Shown: in pieces, positions 1 through 7,932 of the stretch | Layout of the letters: every line of letters starts with the position of its first letter | Position numbering within the stretch: position 1 is the first letter of the stretch | Source: Thiothrix fructosivorans | GTDB lineage: Bacteria; Pseudomonadota; Gammaproteobacteria; Thiotrichales; Thiotrichaceae | Reading direction: 5' to 3' | Assembly (NCBI RefSeq): GCF_017349355.1 | Contig: NZ_JAFMPM010000008.1 | Location: 620,001 to 684,000, forward strand | DNA: 64,000 nucleotides | The notes under the pieces: generated by a model | Databases searched by the model: none | What the model was told of the DNA's origin: nothing | The model's input: only the letters and a program-made list of their open reading frames with translations | Translations under genes and position numbers: made by a program

Positions 1-200
1 TACGGTTTCATGCTGACGGTTTGCCGTTCTTTTAAACTTATACAAACTTAACCAAGGTCAAGTTTGCGGTTAAATTCCTGCTTCATTGGGGCTGGTTTCG
101 TCTTCGGCTTTCGCCCAAGACCAGCGCCATCCCCTCCACAGGCCGACACCGTGGAACTCACGGCGTGGTTGCTGAGCGTAGCCGAAGCGTATTCTTGCAA
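1..200 (-). ncRNA. Candidate omega-RNA region at the 3' end of tnpB
   Basis: In known TnpB elements the guide scaffold covers the last 100-200 nt of the gene plus the right end, and the guide is read from flanking DNA. By position that would be this segment, with the guide to the left of position 1 or within 1-47. I see only one small hairpin at 15-26 and have not folded the region. The call rests on location. Confidence 0.25.
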
Positions 201-1280
201 ATTATTGGCGGCATTGATGTCACGGTCATGGACTACAGCACAAATGGGGCAAGTCCATTCACGTACCGACAGCGGCAGCTTGTCCACTTTATGCCCACAG
301 CCAGCAGCAGAACAGGTTTTGCTGGAGGCAAAAAACCGATTAGCCACCACAACCACCGCACCCCGCATATCGGCTTTGTATTCCAGTTGACGACGAAACT
401 CGAAAAAGCCCATGTCGCTGATAGCGCGGGATAAATGACGGTTTTTCACCATGCCTGACACGTTCAAATCTTCAATGCCGACGGTGTGGAAACGGCGGGT
501 CAAATCCGTGGTGAGTTGGTGCAAACTGTTTTGGCGGATGTTGGCGATACGTGCGTGAAGTTTTGCCAACTTCTGTTTCGCCTTGTGGCGGTTGGCACTG
601 CCTTTGACTTTGCGTGACAAGCTGCGGGATAGCCGTTGTAGGCGGGAAAGCAAGGCTTTATGCGGTTTCGCTCCGACCACTTTTTCCCCCGTTGACAGGG
701 TTGCCAGTGCAGATACGCCCAAATCCACCCCCACCATGCCTTGGTTTTCGGCAGGCGGGAGGTGGTTTTGATCCGTATCCACGGTGATGCTGGCGAACCA
801 CTGGTCAGCGGTGCGGGAAATCGTGGCAGAGAGGATTTTACCGGAAAAACGTAACGTTTCCCGCATCCGCACTAACCCAAGGTTGGGAATGCGGATGCGG
901 GATGCGTTAAGGCTGAACTGGTCATTGGTGAGGGTGAAACTGTCGCGGCTCTTGCCTTTCTTTTTGAACTGCGGGTACTTGGCACGTCCCGCAAAGAAGT
1001 TTTTGAAGGCTGCACCGAGTTGGATAATTGCCATTTGTGGGGCATTTTTGGTGACTTCCAGCATCCACGGAAATTGTTCGCGTTTGATAGCGTTCAATTG
1101 ACGGCGCAACGACATTTGATTGGGTTTGGGTTGGCTGTTGTCTTCTTTCCATACGGTATATTGGGTTTGCCACTCTGCCAATGCCCAGTTGTAGGCAAAC
1201 CGCGCTGTACCTGCGGCTTTCACCAAGTACGTGGCTTGCTTATTGTTCGGGTTTAGACGGATTTTGTGGCTGATAATCAT
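48..1280 (-). CDS. tnpB: TnpB, RNA-guided RuvC-type nuclease (IS200/IS605 OrfB)
   Basis: The 410-aa length is normal for TnpB. The N-terminus (MIISHKIRLNPN..., AGTARFAYNWAL) is the classic OrfB helix-turn-helix/REC start. The split RuvC acidic residues can all be seen: D186 in GVDLG, E270 in GIEDLN and D354 in HDRDINAANN. A zinc-finger insert lies between the last two, with C323/C328 and C344/C347. TnpB proteins are guided by an omega-RNA made from the transposon's 3' end and promote retention of the element by cutting the empty donor site. The ORF is intact with all catalytic residues, so it is probably functional. The C-terminal 45 residues after the last Asp are rich in Gly, Lys and Pro and probably overlap the guide-RNA scaffold. 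Confidence 0.93.
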   Translation of the reverse strand: MIISHKIRLNPNNKQATYLVKAAGTARFAYNWALAEWQTQYTVWKEDNSQPKPNQMSLRRQLNAIKREQFPWMLEVTKNAPQMAIIQLGAAFKNFFAGRAKYPQFKKKGKSRDSFTLTNDQFSLNASRIRIPNLGLVRMRETLRFSGKILSATISRTADQWFASITVDTDQNHLPPAENQGMVGVDLGVSALATLSTGEKVVGAKPHKALLSRLQRLSRSLSRKVKGSANRHKAKQKLAKLHARIANIRQNSLHQLTTDLTRRFHTVGIEDLNVSGMVKNRHLSRAISDMGFFEFRRQLEYKADMRGAVVVVANRFFASSKTCSAAGCGHKVDKLPLSVREWTCPICAVVHDRDINAANNLQEYASATLSNHAVSSTVSACGGDGAGLGRKPKTKPAPMKQEFNRKLDLG

Positions 1281-1371
1281 GAGAAATAGGATGCAATGCG
1301 GCGGGATTTTTGTCTAGTAGCAGAAGTTTTTGATGGTGCTATCGACAGATGAACGGTAGCCTGTGCTTTAT

Positions 1372-1404
1372 AACCTCTCCAAAATGACCAAGATTGGAGA
1401 GGTT
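1372..1404. terminator. Perfect 11-bp hairpin downstream of the amine oxidase gene
   Basis: AACCTCTCCAA (1372-1382) and TTGGAGAGGTT (1394-1404) form a perfect 11-bp stem with an 11-nt loop. It lies 39 bp past the end of the minus-strand amine oxidase gene and upstream of tnpB. It most likely ends the polyamine operon, although neither side has a clean T-run. The alternative is a left-end hairpin of the tnpB element. Confidence 0.5.
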
Positions 1405-1442
1405 TGGGTGGGTTTTATGGTAACTGCTTCAAACCCCCGAAC

Positions 1443-2789
1443 CTATTCAAGTATTTGCTGGGCTGCCCGCAAACCAGACAAGTACGCCCCATGCACACTG
1501 CTGAAATGCTTGCGCTCGGTGGCTTCCCCGGCAAAAAGCACCATATTGCCCAGACTTTCCGCCAAATGGTCACGCATGGCTGGCGTTGAACCCACGCTGT
1601 TGAAGGAATATGCCCCCCGCGCATACGGGTCAGCGTTCCAACGGGTAAGCTGGTAATCCACAGGATCAGGGATGTTAGCCCCGAACAGTTTGCGTAAGGT
1701 TTGCATGGCATCGCTCACGACTTGCTGGTCTGTCCATTGCTCAATGCGCTTACCGCGTTCTGCCGCATTGAAACCCAGCAACACTGGCCAATCTGCTACC
1801 CGTGTTAGGCTGACCCATTCTGTCCATGCGCCTGCTTCGCTGGGAATGTATTCCAACCAGTCCTGATCATCCGGCCAGAAGACAGTAGGAAATTGCAGGT
1901 AGCACTTGTTTAACGTGCCCATCCCCAGCGTTGCAATGGCTTGTTGCTTGCGGGCAGGCAATGGCGGGGAAAAGGTCACTTGCTCGCTTTGCAGCACACC
2001 CAGCGGCAAGGTGATGATGGCGTGATCGGCTTGAAACGCGCCCCGGTCGGTCTGCACAGTCACTTGCTTATCTGACCAAGTGACCTGTTGTACGACGTGT
2101 TGCAAGCGCACATCCAGCCCCTTCGCCAGATGATCGACGATGACCTGATAGCCATCAGGAAACAGCGCATCATCGCCTTTGAATGCGGCTGCTGCATCAT
2201 GCCAGTGGGCGGAAAGCTCATGGATGCCGCCTGCGTACTCCTGTTCCAACGTGCTGTTGAGGATAAAATGCACCAGTTGACGTTCGCTTGCCTTCAGGCT
2301 ATTCCAGCCCAGTGCTTTTTCCACAGCAGCTTGTACGGATTGATCCGTGTCGGCGGTTTGTGCCGCTTCTAACGCTTTGTCGATACGCGCTTGCCATTGC
2401 TCCAACTGGCGGATTTCGGCGTTGTTCAAGGGTTTGCCAGCGGTGTTGTAGGTGGTGGTGTTTGCGTAACGGGTAATCAAACGCTTTGCGCCGATACGGT
2501 CAGCCAAAGCGGATAAGGGGTTATCTGTTGCACCGTGAATCCACGTTGCTCCGAGATCTACGGGCATGTGTTGCCAGCGTTTGCTCGTCCACAAACGCCC
2601 GCCCAAGCGGTCACGCGCTTCCACAACGGTCACGGAATGCCCTTGCTGGCGCAGGGTTTGTGCGGCAGTTAGACCGGCAATGCCTGCGCCGACTACCACA
2701 ATGCGTTTGGCGGAAGCGGCAGACAGTGGTGTAACGCTAGTGCTTGCTAGCAGACCAGCGATTAGGTGTAAAAATTTCCGGCGACTCAT
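1443..2789 (-). CDS. Tat-exported FAD-dependent amine (polyamine-type) oxidase
   Basis: A flavin monoamine oxidase family protein of about 448 aa. The start MSRRKFLHLIAG carries a twin-arginine motif (SRRxFL), which suits export of a folded flavoprotein. It is followed by the dinucleotide fold VVGAGIAGLTAA, the GGRLWT motif and, near the C-terminus, the FAD-binding FAGEAT segment. These are the hallmarks of the MAO/polyamine oxidase family. I prefer the ATG at 2789 because it gives the Tat signal right away. An ATG at 2825 adds 12 residues and would overlap the upstream gene. It is the last gene of a three-gene operon, 8 nt after a deiminase. The likely role is oxidation of a polyamine or other amine in the periplasm, giving aldehyde, ammonia and hydrogen peroxide. 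The exact substrate cannot be read from the sequence. Confidence 0.85.
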   Translation of the reverse strand: MSRRKFLHLIAGLLASTSVTPLSAASAKRIVVVGAGIAGLTAAQTLRQQGHSVTVVEARDRLGGRLWTSKRWQHMPVDLGATWIHGATDNPLSALADRIGAKRLITRYANTTTYNTAGKPLNNAEIRQLEQWQARIDKALEAAQTADTDQSVQAAVEKALGWNSLKASERQLVHFILNSTLEQEYAGGIHELSAHWHDAAAAFKGDDALFPDGYQVIVDHLAKGLDVRLQHVVQQVTWSDKQVTVQTDRGAFQADHAIITLPLGVLQSEQVTFSPPLPARKQQAIATLGMGTLNKCYLQFPTVFWPDDQDWLEYIPSEAGAWTEWVSLTRVADWPVLLGFNAAERGKRIEQWTDQQVVSDAMQTLRKLFGANIPDPVDYQLTRWNADPYARGAYSFNSVGSTPAMRDHLAESLGNMVLFAGEATERKHFSSVHGAYLSGLRAAQQILE

Positions 2790-2797
2790 CGGGCTTG

Positions 2798-3892
2798 TTA
2801 CCTCGGCTCTTGTTGGGTGGTGCAATGAATCCCGCCGCCGCCAGCCGCTACGCCGTCGATGTTGATTTGCACAATGTCCCGGTCAGGGAACAACTTTTGC
2901 AGGGTATCGTGGGCGGCTTTGTCCGCTTTGGCATCGCCGAATTCGGGGGCAATCACTGCGCCGTTGCACACGTAGAAGTTGATGTATCCGGCGGCAAAAT
3001 CGTTGTTGGCGTATTGCTCACGCACCTTGGAAGGAGCTGTCATTACCGCGACTTCCAGCTTGTTGCCCTGCGCATCCGTCGCGGTTTTGAGGATGTCCAG
3101 ATGGCGTTTGGTCACGGCATGGTCGAACGATTGCGGGTCGGGGTCGTAGCCCGCGACCACCACACCGGGGCGGGCGAAACGGGCGTAAAAGTCGGTGTGT
3201 CCGTCGGTGATGTCTTTGCCTTTGATGCCAGGTAGCCAGATGATTTTCTGCAAACCCAGCAAGCGTTTGAGTTCGGCTTCGCATTCCGCTTTGCTCACGC
3301 CGGGGTTGCGGTTGGCGTTTAACACGCAGCTTTCGGTGATGATGGCTGTGCCGTGTCCGTCCACTTCGATGCCGCCGCCTTCCAGCACTAAATCGGTTTC
3401 CAGCAAGGTTACGCCTGCGGTTTCTGCCACCAAGGGGGCGACTTCAGCATCTTGGTCGAAGGCTTGCTTTTCGCCCCAGCCGTTGAAGTTGAAATTCACA
3501 GCGGCTTTTTTGCCGTTGGCGTTGGTGACGAAGACCGCACCGGTATCGCGCATCCACAAATCATCCAGCGGTGAGATGATCAGTTTGACGGCGGAATTCC
3601 CCAGTAGCTTTGCAGCGATGGCGTAATCTTCTTCGCGCACCAGCATGGACACAGGTTCGTAGCGGGCAATCGTGGTGGCGATGGTGGCAAGGTTGCGGCG
3701 CACTTCCGGCAATAGTTTTTTGCCCCAGATGGCTTTCGATGCGCCGAAAGCCATCCAGGTGCGGGCGTGTGGTTCGCTTTCGTCGGGCATTCGCCAGCCG
3801 TTGCCGGACGCTGCCCAGCCCATGCTTGGCGTGCCGAAAATGCTACCTGCGGATAGCAGCAGGCTGGTGCTGAGAAAATGGCGACGGTTCAT
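2798..3892 (-). CDS. Exported agmatine deiminase / peptidyl-arginine deiminase family protein (copy 1)
   Basis: A 364-aa member of the guanidine-group-modifying superfamily. Visible motifs are SPLDDLWMRDTG (substrate loop), NFNFNGWG, LEGGGIEVDG, the catalytic His in DGHTDFYARF, and the C-terminal GGGGIHCTTQQEP with the nucleophilic Cys. Agmatine deiminase converts agmatine to N-carbamoylputrescine and ammonia. The N-terminus MNRRHFLSTSLLLSAG has a Tat-like double Arg and a hydrophobic stretch, and WAAS is a likely cleavage area. Most AguA proteins are cytosolic, so an exported form is unusual. It lies 22 nt after copy 2 and 8 nt before the amine oxidase, in one operon. An arginine-type substrate cannot be excluded. 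Confidence 0.87.
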   Translation of the reverse strand: MNRRHFLSTSLLLSAGSIFGTPSMGWAASGNGWRMPDESEPHARTWMAFGASKAIWGKKLLPEVRRNLATIATTIARYEPVSMLVREEDYAIAAKLLGNSAVKLIISPLDDLWMRDTGAVFVTNANGKKAAVNFNFNGWGEKQAFDQDAEVAPLVAETAGVTLLETDLVLEGGGIEVDGHGTAIITESCVLNANRNPGVSKAECEAELKRLLGLQKIIWLPGIKGKDITDGHTDFYARFARPGVVVAGYDPDPQSFDHAVTKRHLDILKTATDAQGNKLEVAVMTAPSKVREQYANNDFAAGYINFYVCNGAVIAPEFGDAKADKAAHDTLQKLFPDRDIVQINIDGVAAGGGGIHCTTQQEPR

Positions 3893-3914
3893 TCTGCAAT
3901 CTCCACGTTATTGA

Positions 3915-5039
3915 TTAGTAAGCGGTTGGCTGTTGCTGGGTCACGCAATGTACCATGCCACCGTTGGCGTACAGGTTGCGCACGTCGATCCCCACTACGG
4001 TGCGGGTTGGGTAGAGCGACTGCAAGATGTTCCGCGCTACGGTGTCATTTGCATCCTGATAGGCTGGCATTAGCACCACGTTGTTGCCGACATAATAATT
4101 GACGTAAGAGCCTTTGTAACCGAGGTTTTTGCCGTAAGTTGTCACCACGTTTTTGGCGGTCAGCGGCAATTTCACGATATTGTAGGGTGTGCCGTTGGCA
4201 TTTTTCGCGGTGTACAGGGTGTTGATGTCCTTACTGGAAATGCTCCAGTAGTTGAGGTCGGTGGCACTCATGGTGACGAGGGTGCGTTCGTCGCCGAAGC
4301 GGGCGAAACCGTCGATGTGGGTGTCGGTGATGTCTTCCTTGCCGCCGGGTGCGCCATCCAGCCAGATAAATTTGCTGATGCCGAGGTTGTTGGACAGGGC
4401 TTGTTCCACTTGCGCTTGGGTCAGGTTGGGGTTGCGCTTGTTTTGCAACACCGAGCTTTTGGTGGCGAGTAATGTGCCCTTGCCATCGACTTCGATCGCG
4501 CCGCCTTCCAGCACCACGTTGTTGAGGTTGACGGTGGGCATGGCAAGGCTTTTGCCGACGGCAGTGGGGATGAGGTTATCTTTGCTGTAAGGCGTATCCA
4601 GCCCCCAGCCGTTGAAACCCCAGTCGGTAATCTGCAATTGTCCGCTCTGATTGCGCACGAAGACCGGGCCATTGTCGCGTACCCACACGTCATCGGTCGG
4701 GCTGATCAGGAAGCTGACGCTGGCAAGGGGTACGCCTGCGTTCAGCAGCAGGTTCTGGATGCGGGTTTTCTCGGTGGCGTTGTAGGCGATGATGTGGACG
4801 TTTTCGCTTTGCACCAGTGCCTTGGTCATGGCTACCCATGTCGTGTCGAGGCGGTTGCGGTAGGTTGCGCCGTAGGTGTATTGGTGCGGCCATTGCAACC
4901 AAGTGCCTTCGTGGGTGGCGTTTTCTTCTGGCATGTAGCTTTGGCTGGCGGCGTAGGTGGCGGTGCTGGTCATCGTTCCCAAAACGCTCAGTGAGCAGAT
5001 CAGGGTGGCAAGCAGGGTTTGGCGGATTGCGGTTTTCAT
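3915..5039 (-). CDS. Exported agmatine deiminase / peptidyl-arginine deiminase family protein (copy 2)
   Basis: A 374-aa paralogue of the next gene. It has the same landmarks: SPTDDVWVRDNG, DWGFNGWG, VLEGGAIEVDG, DTHIDGFARF and the catalytic Cys in GGMVHCVTQQQP. Here the export signal is Sec-type (MKTAIRQTLLATLICSLSVL..., cleavage likely after TYA or YAA), not Tat-like. This is the first gene of the minus-strand operon deiminase-deiminase-amine oxidase, so the promoter should lie in 5040-5250. The two copies use different export routes and are clearly diverged, which argues for an old duplication or separate acquisition with different substrates. No N-carbamoylputrescine amidase (aguB) is in the window. 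Confidence 0.87.
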   Translation of the reverse strand: MKTAIRQTLLATLICSLSVLGTMTSTATYAASQSYMPEENATHEGTWLQWPHQYTYGATYRNRLDTTWVAMTKALVQSENVHIIAYNATEKTRIQNLLLNAGVPLASVSFLISPTDDVWVRDNGPVFVRNQSGQLQITDWGFNGWGLDTPYSKDNLIPTAVGKSLAMPTVNLNNVVLEGGAIEVDGKGTLLATKSSVLQNKRNPNLTQAQVEQALSNNLGISKFIWLDGAPGGKEDITDTHIDGFARFGDERTLVTMSATDLNYWSISSKDINTLYTAKNANGTPYNIVKLPLTAKNVVTTYGKNLGYKGSYVNYYVGNNVVLMPAYQDANDTVARNILQSLYPTRTVVGIDVRNLYANGGMVHCVTQQQPTAY

Positions 5040-5272
5040 GGTGTTGTCTCCATCGGTTGGTTGTCGATGGGGACAGATTACGGGGGAAAGCTGATATTTT
5101 GCTGACAGTGGGTCAGTGTTTTTTATCGCGGATCAAGCTGGTGTAACTCCTCTGCCGTGACCAGTCGGTAGCTGATTTCATGGAATTTTTGAGCTATTTG
5201 TGACGATAAACACCCGCATTATTACCGTTTATCAGTTAAACTTTACCGAATTTCGATCAAATGGGCTTCTGA
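5040..5272. promoter_or_regulatory. Divergent intergenic region between the deiminase operon and the TPR pair
   Basis: This 233-bp spacer must hold promoters for both directions. CCATCG (5050-5055) and CGATGG (5065-5070) form a small hairpin directly ahead of the deiminase start. CTGAC-AGTGG-GTCAG (5102-5116), followed by a T-rich stretch, resembles a weak terminator on the plus strand. I see no convincing -35/-10 pair. Confidence 0.3.
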
Positions 5273-5926
5273 ATGACTCGCACAAACCACCGCGCTTACG
5301 GTAGCTGGATTTTCGGCGCAATCCTGTTGATTTTTGTCTTCGCTGTTTTCTGGCTTGCACCGGATACTTTGCCGTCTTTCAAACAACAGATTCTGGCATT
5401 TTCGATGGCATTGCTGGCGGGTTTGTTTGGCTTTTTCCTGACGGGGGATATGACGCTGGCGATGCAGCATAAGGAGTCCAGCACATCATTGAAAGCGGCG
5501 GGTGGGATTGCGTTGTTTGTGTTGGTGCTGGCGTGGTGGCAGTCGTCGGCTGCGCCAGTCATTGCAGCGGAAGCAGCACCGCAAGCGACGGTTAAACCGG
5601 TTGAAAAAGCGGTAGCTCCCAAACCAAGCCAATCCGTTCCGCCTACACAAATGCAAGCACCTACAGCGGCTGAAACCCAGCGTGATAGCAGTATTCATTC
5701 CAACAAAGATGCCAAAATCCGTGCTGCAAATGAGGGTGAGGTCAATGTCATCACGGGCAATGGGCAGGTGGTGCAAGGCAAGCAAACGGCTGGCGAATTC
5801 AAGAAACAACCCGCGACACCCAGCAATTCCAGTATTAGCAGCGACGGCAATCTGGTGATCGAAGCCACGGGCAACGGCAAGGTCAATGTCGTGACGGGTA
5901 AAGGACAAATCCAGCAAGCGGAGTAA
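5273..5926 (+). CDS. Membrane protein with repeated NG-V-TG-GQ motif, unknown function
   Basis: A 217-aa protein I cannot assign to a named family. The first 100 residues hold three hydrophobic segments (around residues 11-28, 39-57 and 77-91). A Pro/Ala/Lys-rich linker follows, then a polar tail. The tail carries two copies of a short motif, NVITGNGQVVQG and NVVTGKGQIQQ, each preceded by an acidic or Gly-rich stretch. The same kind of motif (NGSVIIMTGGQITQ) appears near the N-terminus of the next gene, which starts 3 nt downstream. The two therefore form an operon and perhaps a complex at the membrane. No clear ribosome site precedes the ATG. Confidence 0.7.
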   Translation: MTRTNHRAYGSWIFGAILLIFVFAVFWLAPDTLPSFKQQILAFSMALLAGLFGFFLTGDMTLAMQHKESSTSLKAAGGIALFVLVLAWWQSSAAPVIAAEAAPQATVKPVEKAVAPKPSQSVPPTQMQAPTAAETQRDSSIHSNKDAKIRAANEGEVNVITGNGQVVQGKQTAGEFKKQPATPSNSSISSDGNLVIEATGNGKVNVVTGKGQIQQAE

Positions 5927-5929
5927 GCT

Positions 5930-7726
5930 ATGAAACATAAACTTCTGATTGGCATCTTCGCATTATTGCTCAACCAACATCTGGCATGGGCAGAAACTAC
6001 CAGTGCTAACAGTAGTATGACTGTTGGCGGTAATTTCACAGCCAAAGTTGAAGATAACGGTTCAGTCATTATCATGACGGGCGGGCAGATTACTCAAATC
6101 ATTGACAAAGAGTCCGTTGAAAAACTTGGTGTTGCCAAATCGGCGGTGGGTAATTTCCTAAAAACTCTGCAAGAGCAAAATATTCCACTAGAAGATTTAG
6201 ATAAGAAACTGCGGGAAATCGCTGCTAATTATTTGCTTTTCAGGCAACAGGCCAGCCAGGTTTCGACCAATTCACTCAAAGGTGAGGAACTTAAAGCACA
6301 AGCCGAAAAAGCTATTGATGATGGGGAGTTCGATAAGGCTGAGGCGTTGTTCAGGGATATTCGCCAGTTGAATATGCAGGCAGCCGCACAAAACATCCTG
6401 TTTGCCGCACAAGCCGATGCCGCCAACGGTGCGTTGGCTAATACTCGCTTGCAGTACCAAAAAGCGGGCGAGTATTACGAGCGTGCCGCACAAGCCCTAT
6501 CTACGCTGGGCAATGAATACCATGTGAAGTTGAGCGAATACCTAAATTGGGCAGGTGATGCTTTTAGTAGCGCTGGGCAATATAACTCCGCACAGCCGCT
6601 TTATGAAAAAGCACTCGCCCTGCGGGAGAAATCCCTACCTGCTAATCACCCAGATGTTGCACGATCGCTCAACAATCTGGCGGTCTTATACGATGTCAAG
6701 GGTCAGTACAAGAAGGCTCTGCCGTTACATGAACGAGCATTAGGCATTAGAGAAAAAGTCCTCGGCAAAGATCACCCAGATGTTGCCGATTCGCTCGGCA
6801 ATCTGGCTGCGTTGTACCACGCCAAGGGTCAGTACGAGAAGGCTCTGCCACTGGCTGAACGAGCATTAGGCATTGGGGAAAACGTTCTCGGCAAGGGCCA
6901 CCCAGATGTTGCAACCTCGCTCAACAATCTGGCTGCTTTGTACCAAGCCAAGGGTCAGTACGAGAAGGCTCTGCCGCTGTATGAACGAGCATTAGGCATT
7001 AGAGAAAAAGCTCTCGGCAAAGATCACCCAGATGTTGCCATCTCGCTCCGCAATCTGGCGAATTTGTACCATACCAAGGGTCAGTACGAAAAGGCTCTGC
7101 CGCTGCATGAACGTGCCTTAGGTATTCAGGAAAAAGTCCGTGGCAACGATCACCCGGATGTTGCCCTCTCGCTCAGCGGTCTTGCGAATTTGTACTATGC
7201 CAAGGGTCAGTACGAGAAGGCTCTGCCACTGGCTGAACGAGTCTTAGACATTAGGGAAAAAGCCTTCGGCAACGATCACCCATATGTCGCCGACTCGCTC
7301 AATAGTTTGGCTGCTGTGTACCACGCCAAGGGTCAGTACGAAAAGGCACTGCCGCTGTATGAACGTGCCTTAGGCATTAGGGAAAAAGCCCTTGGCAACG
7401 ATCACCCGGATGTTGCCATCTCGCTCAGCGGCCTTGCGAATTTGTACTATGCCAAGGGTCAGTACGAGAAGGCATTGCCACTGGATGAACGAGTCTTAGG
7501 CATTTGGGAAAAAGCCCTCGGCAACGATCACTCACGTGTCGCCGACTCGCTCAATAGTTTGGCTGCTGTGTACCACGCCAAGGGTCAGTACGAAAGGGCA
7601 CTGCCGCTGTATGAACGTGCCTTAGGCATTAGGGAAAAAGCTCTCGGCAACGACCACCCGAAAACTAAATATGTGCGGGCAAACTATGATGCGTTGTTGA
7701 AAGAGATGGAGCAGGCGCAGCGTTAA
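5930..7726 (+). CDS. Exported TPR protein with kinesin-light-chain-type 42-aa repeats
   Basis: A 598-aa protein with a Sec signal peptide (MKHKLLIGIFALLLNQHLAWA). It has a short beta-like segment with the NG-V-TG-GQ motif, a helical region at about residues 60-215, and nine tandem 42-residue TPR units from residue 218 onward. The consensus is YEKALPLYERALGIREKALGNDHPDVA..SLNNLAALYHAKGQ (read in two parts), the TPR_10/TPR_12 type that binds peptides or other proteins. The last unit is incomplete and runs into a charged helical tail ending in EQAQR. The close identity of the repeats implies recent expansion. Function is unknown. Co-transcription with the preceding membrane protein points to a periplasmic scaffold. 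Confidence 0.8.
   Translation: MKHKLLIGIFALLLNQHLAWAETTSANSSMTVGGNFTAKVEDNGSVIIMTGGQITQIIDKESVEKLGVAKSAVGNFLKTLQEQNIPLEDLDKKLREIAANYLLFRQQASQVSTNSLKGEELKAQAEKAIDDGEFDKAEALFRDIRQLNMQAAAQNILFAAQADAANGALANTRLQYQKAGEYYERAAQALSTLGNEYHVKLSEYLNWAGDAFSSAGQYNSAQPLYEKALALREKSLPANHPDVARSLNNLAVLYDVKGQYKKALPLHERALGIREKVLGKDHPDVADSLGNLAALYHAKGQYEKALPLAERALGIGENVLGKGHPDVATSLNNLAALYQAKGQYEKALPLYERALGIREKALGKDHPDVAISLRNLANLYHTKGQYEKALPLHERALGIQEKVRGNDHPDVALSLSGLANLYYAKGQYEKALPLAERVLDIREKAFGNDHPYVADSLNSLAAVYHAKGQYEKALPLYERALGIREKALGNDHPDVAISLSGLANLYYAKGQYEKALPLDERVLGIWEKALGNDHSRVADSLNSLAAVYHAKGQYERALPLYERALGIREKALGNDHPKTKYVRANYDALLKEMEQAQR
6581..7663 (+). repeat. Tandem 126-bp coding repeats (eight full units and one partial)
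   Basis: Units begin at 6581 and recur every 126 bp, the ninth starting at 7589. Within the array a 252-bp higher-order period is visible. The pair of units with SLSGLANLYYAKGQ and then SLNSLAAVYHAKGQ occurs twice in a row with few changes, indicating a late two-unit duplication. The array is coding (TPR) and is not a CRISPR. Confidence 0.9.
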
Positions 7727-7745
7727 CCACACGGGGTGAGGCTCA

Positions 7746-7847
7746 AACCACCTTCACCACTTCCACCCTCACCCCATCGCTCACCAGCAACCACGCCGAC
7801 AGCTTCGGCAAACGTGCAATCTCCGGCAACTGCAAATAGCCTTGCAC
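7746..7847 (-). pseudogene. Possible 34-codon C-terminal gene remnant
   Basis: On the minus strand an open stretch bounded by stops at 7848-7850 and 7743-7745 reads VQGYLQLPEIARLPKLSAWL and then LVSDGVRVEVVKVV. This looks like a genuine protein tail (amphipathic, no low complexity) but has no start and no upstream continuation. It may be the end of a decayed gene lost when the toxin-antitoxin pair or the TPR operon moved in. The rest of 7727-7932 holds nothing else I can support. Confidence 0.2.
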
Positions 7848-7932
7848 TCAAACGGCGTTTTGCATTGCAAGGTCACGAAGCCCACATACTTCTGCTAGTG
7901 AATTTTGTATTCGTATACACTATCATAAGTGC

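Larger units (their letters stand above)
1..1280 (-). mobile_element. IS200/IS605-type element carrying only tnpB (left part may leave the window)
   Basis: This stretch is taken up by a tnpB-type gene with short non-coding flanks. No tnpA (Y1 transposase) is visible: the gene's 5' side leads directly into the amine oxidase region, so this looks like an IS1341-type or otherwise non-autonomous element. Beyond the tnpB stop (positions 1-47) a small hairpin, ACGG-TTTG-CCGT, lies at 15-26, of the sort found near IS605 ends. Neither element boundary can be set, because these elements make no target duplication and the 3' end may lie outside the window. Confidence 0.6.

Noticed and set aside
5486-5938. 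150-aa minus-strand frame opposite the membrane protein
   Set aside because: Only Arg/Cys/Phe-rich shadow; the plus-strand gene has signal-like TM helices and the repeated motif.
6581-7663. CRISPR-like regular repeats
   Set aside because: The period is 126 bp without spacers and the repeats are coding TPR units.
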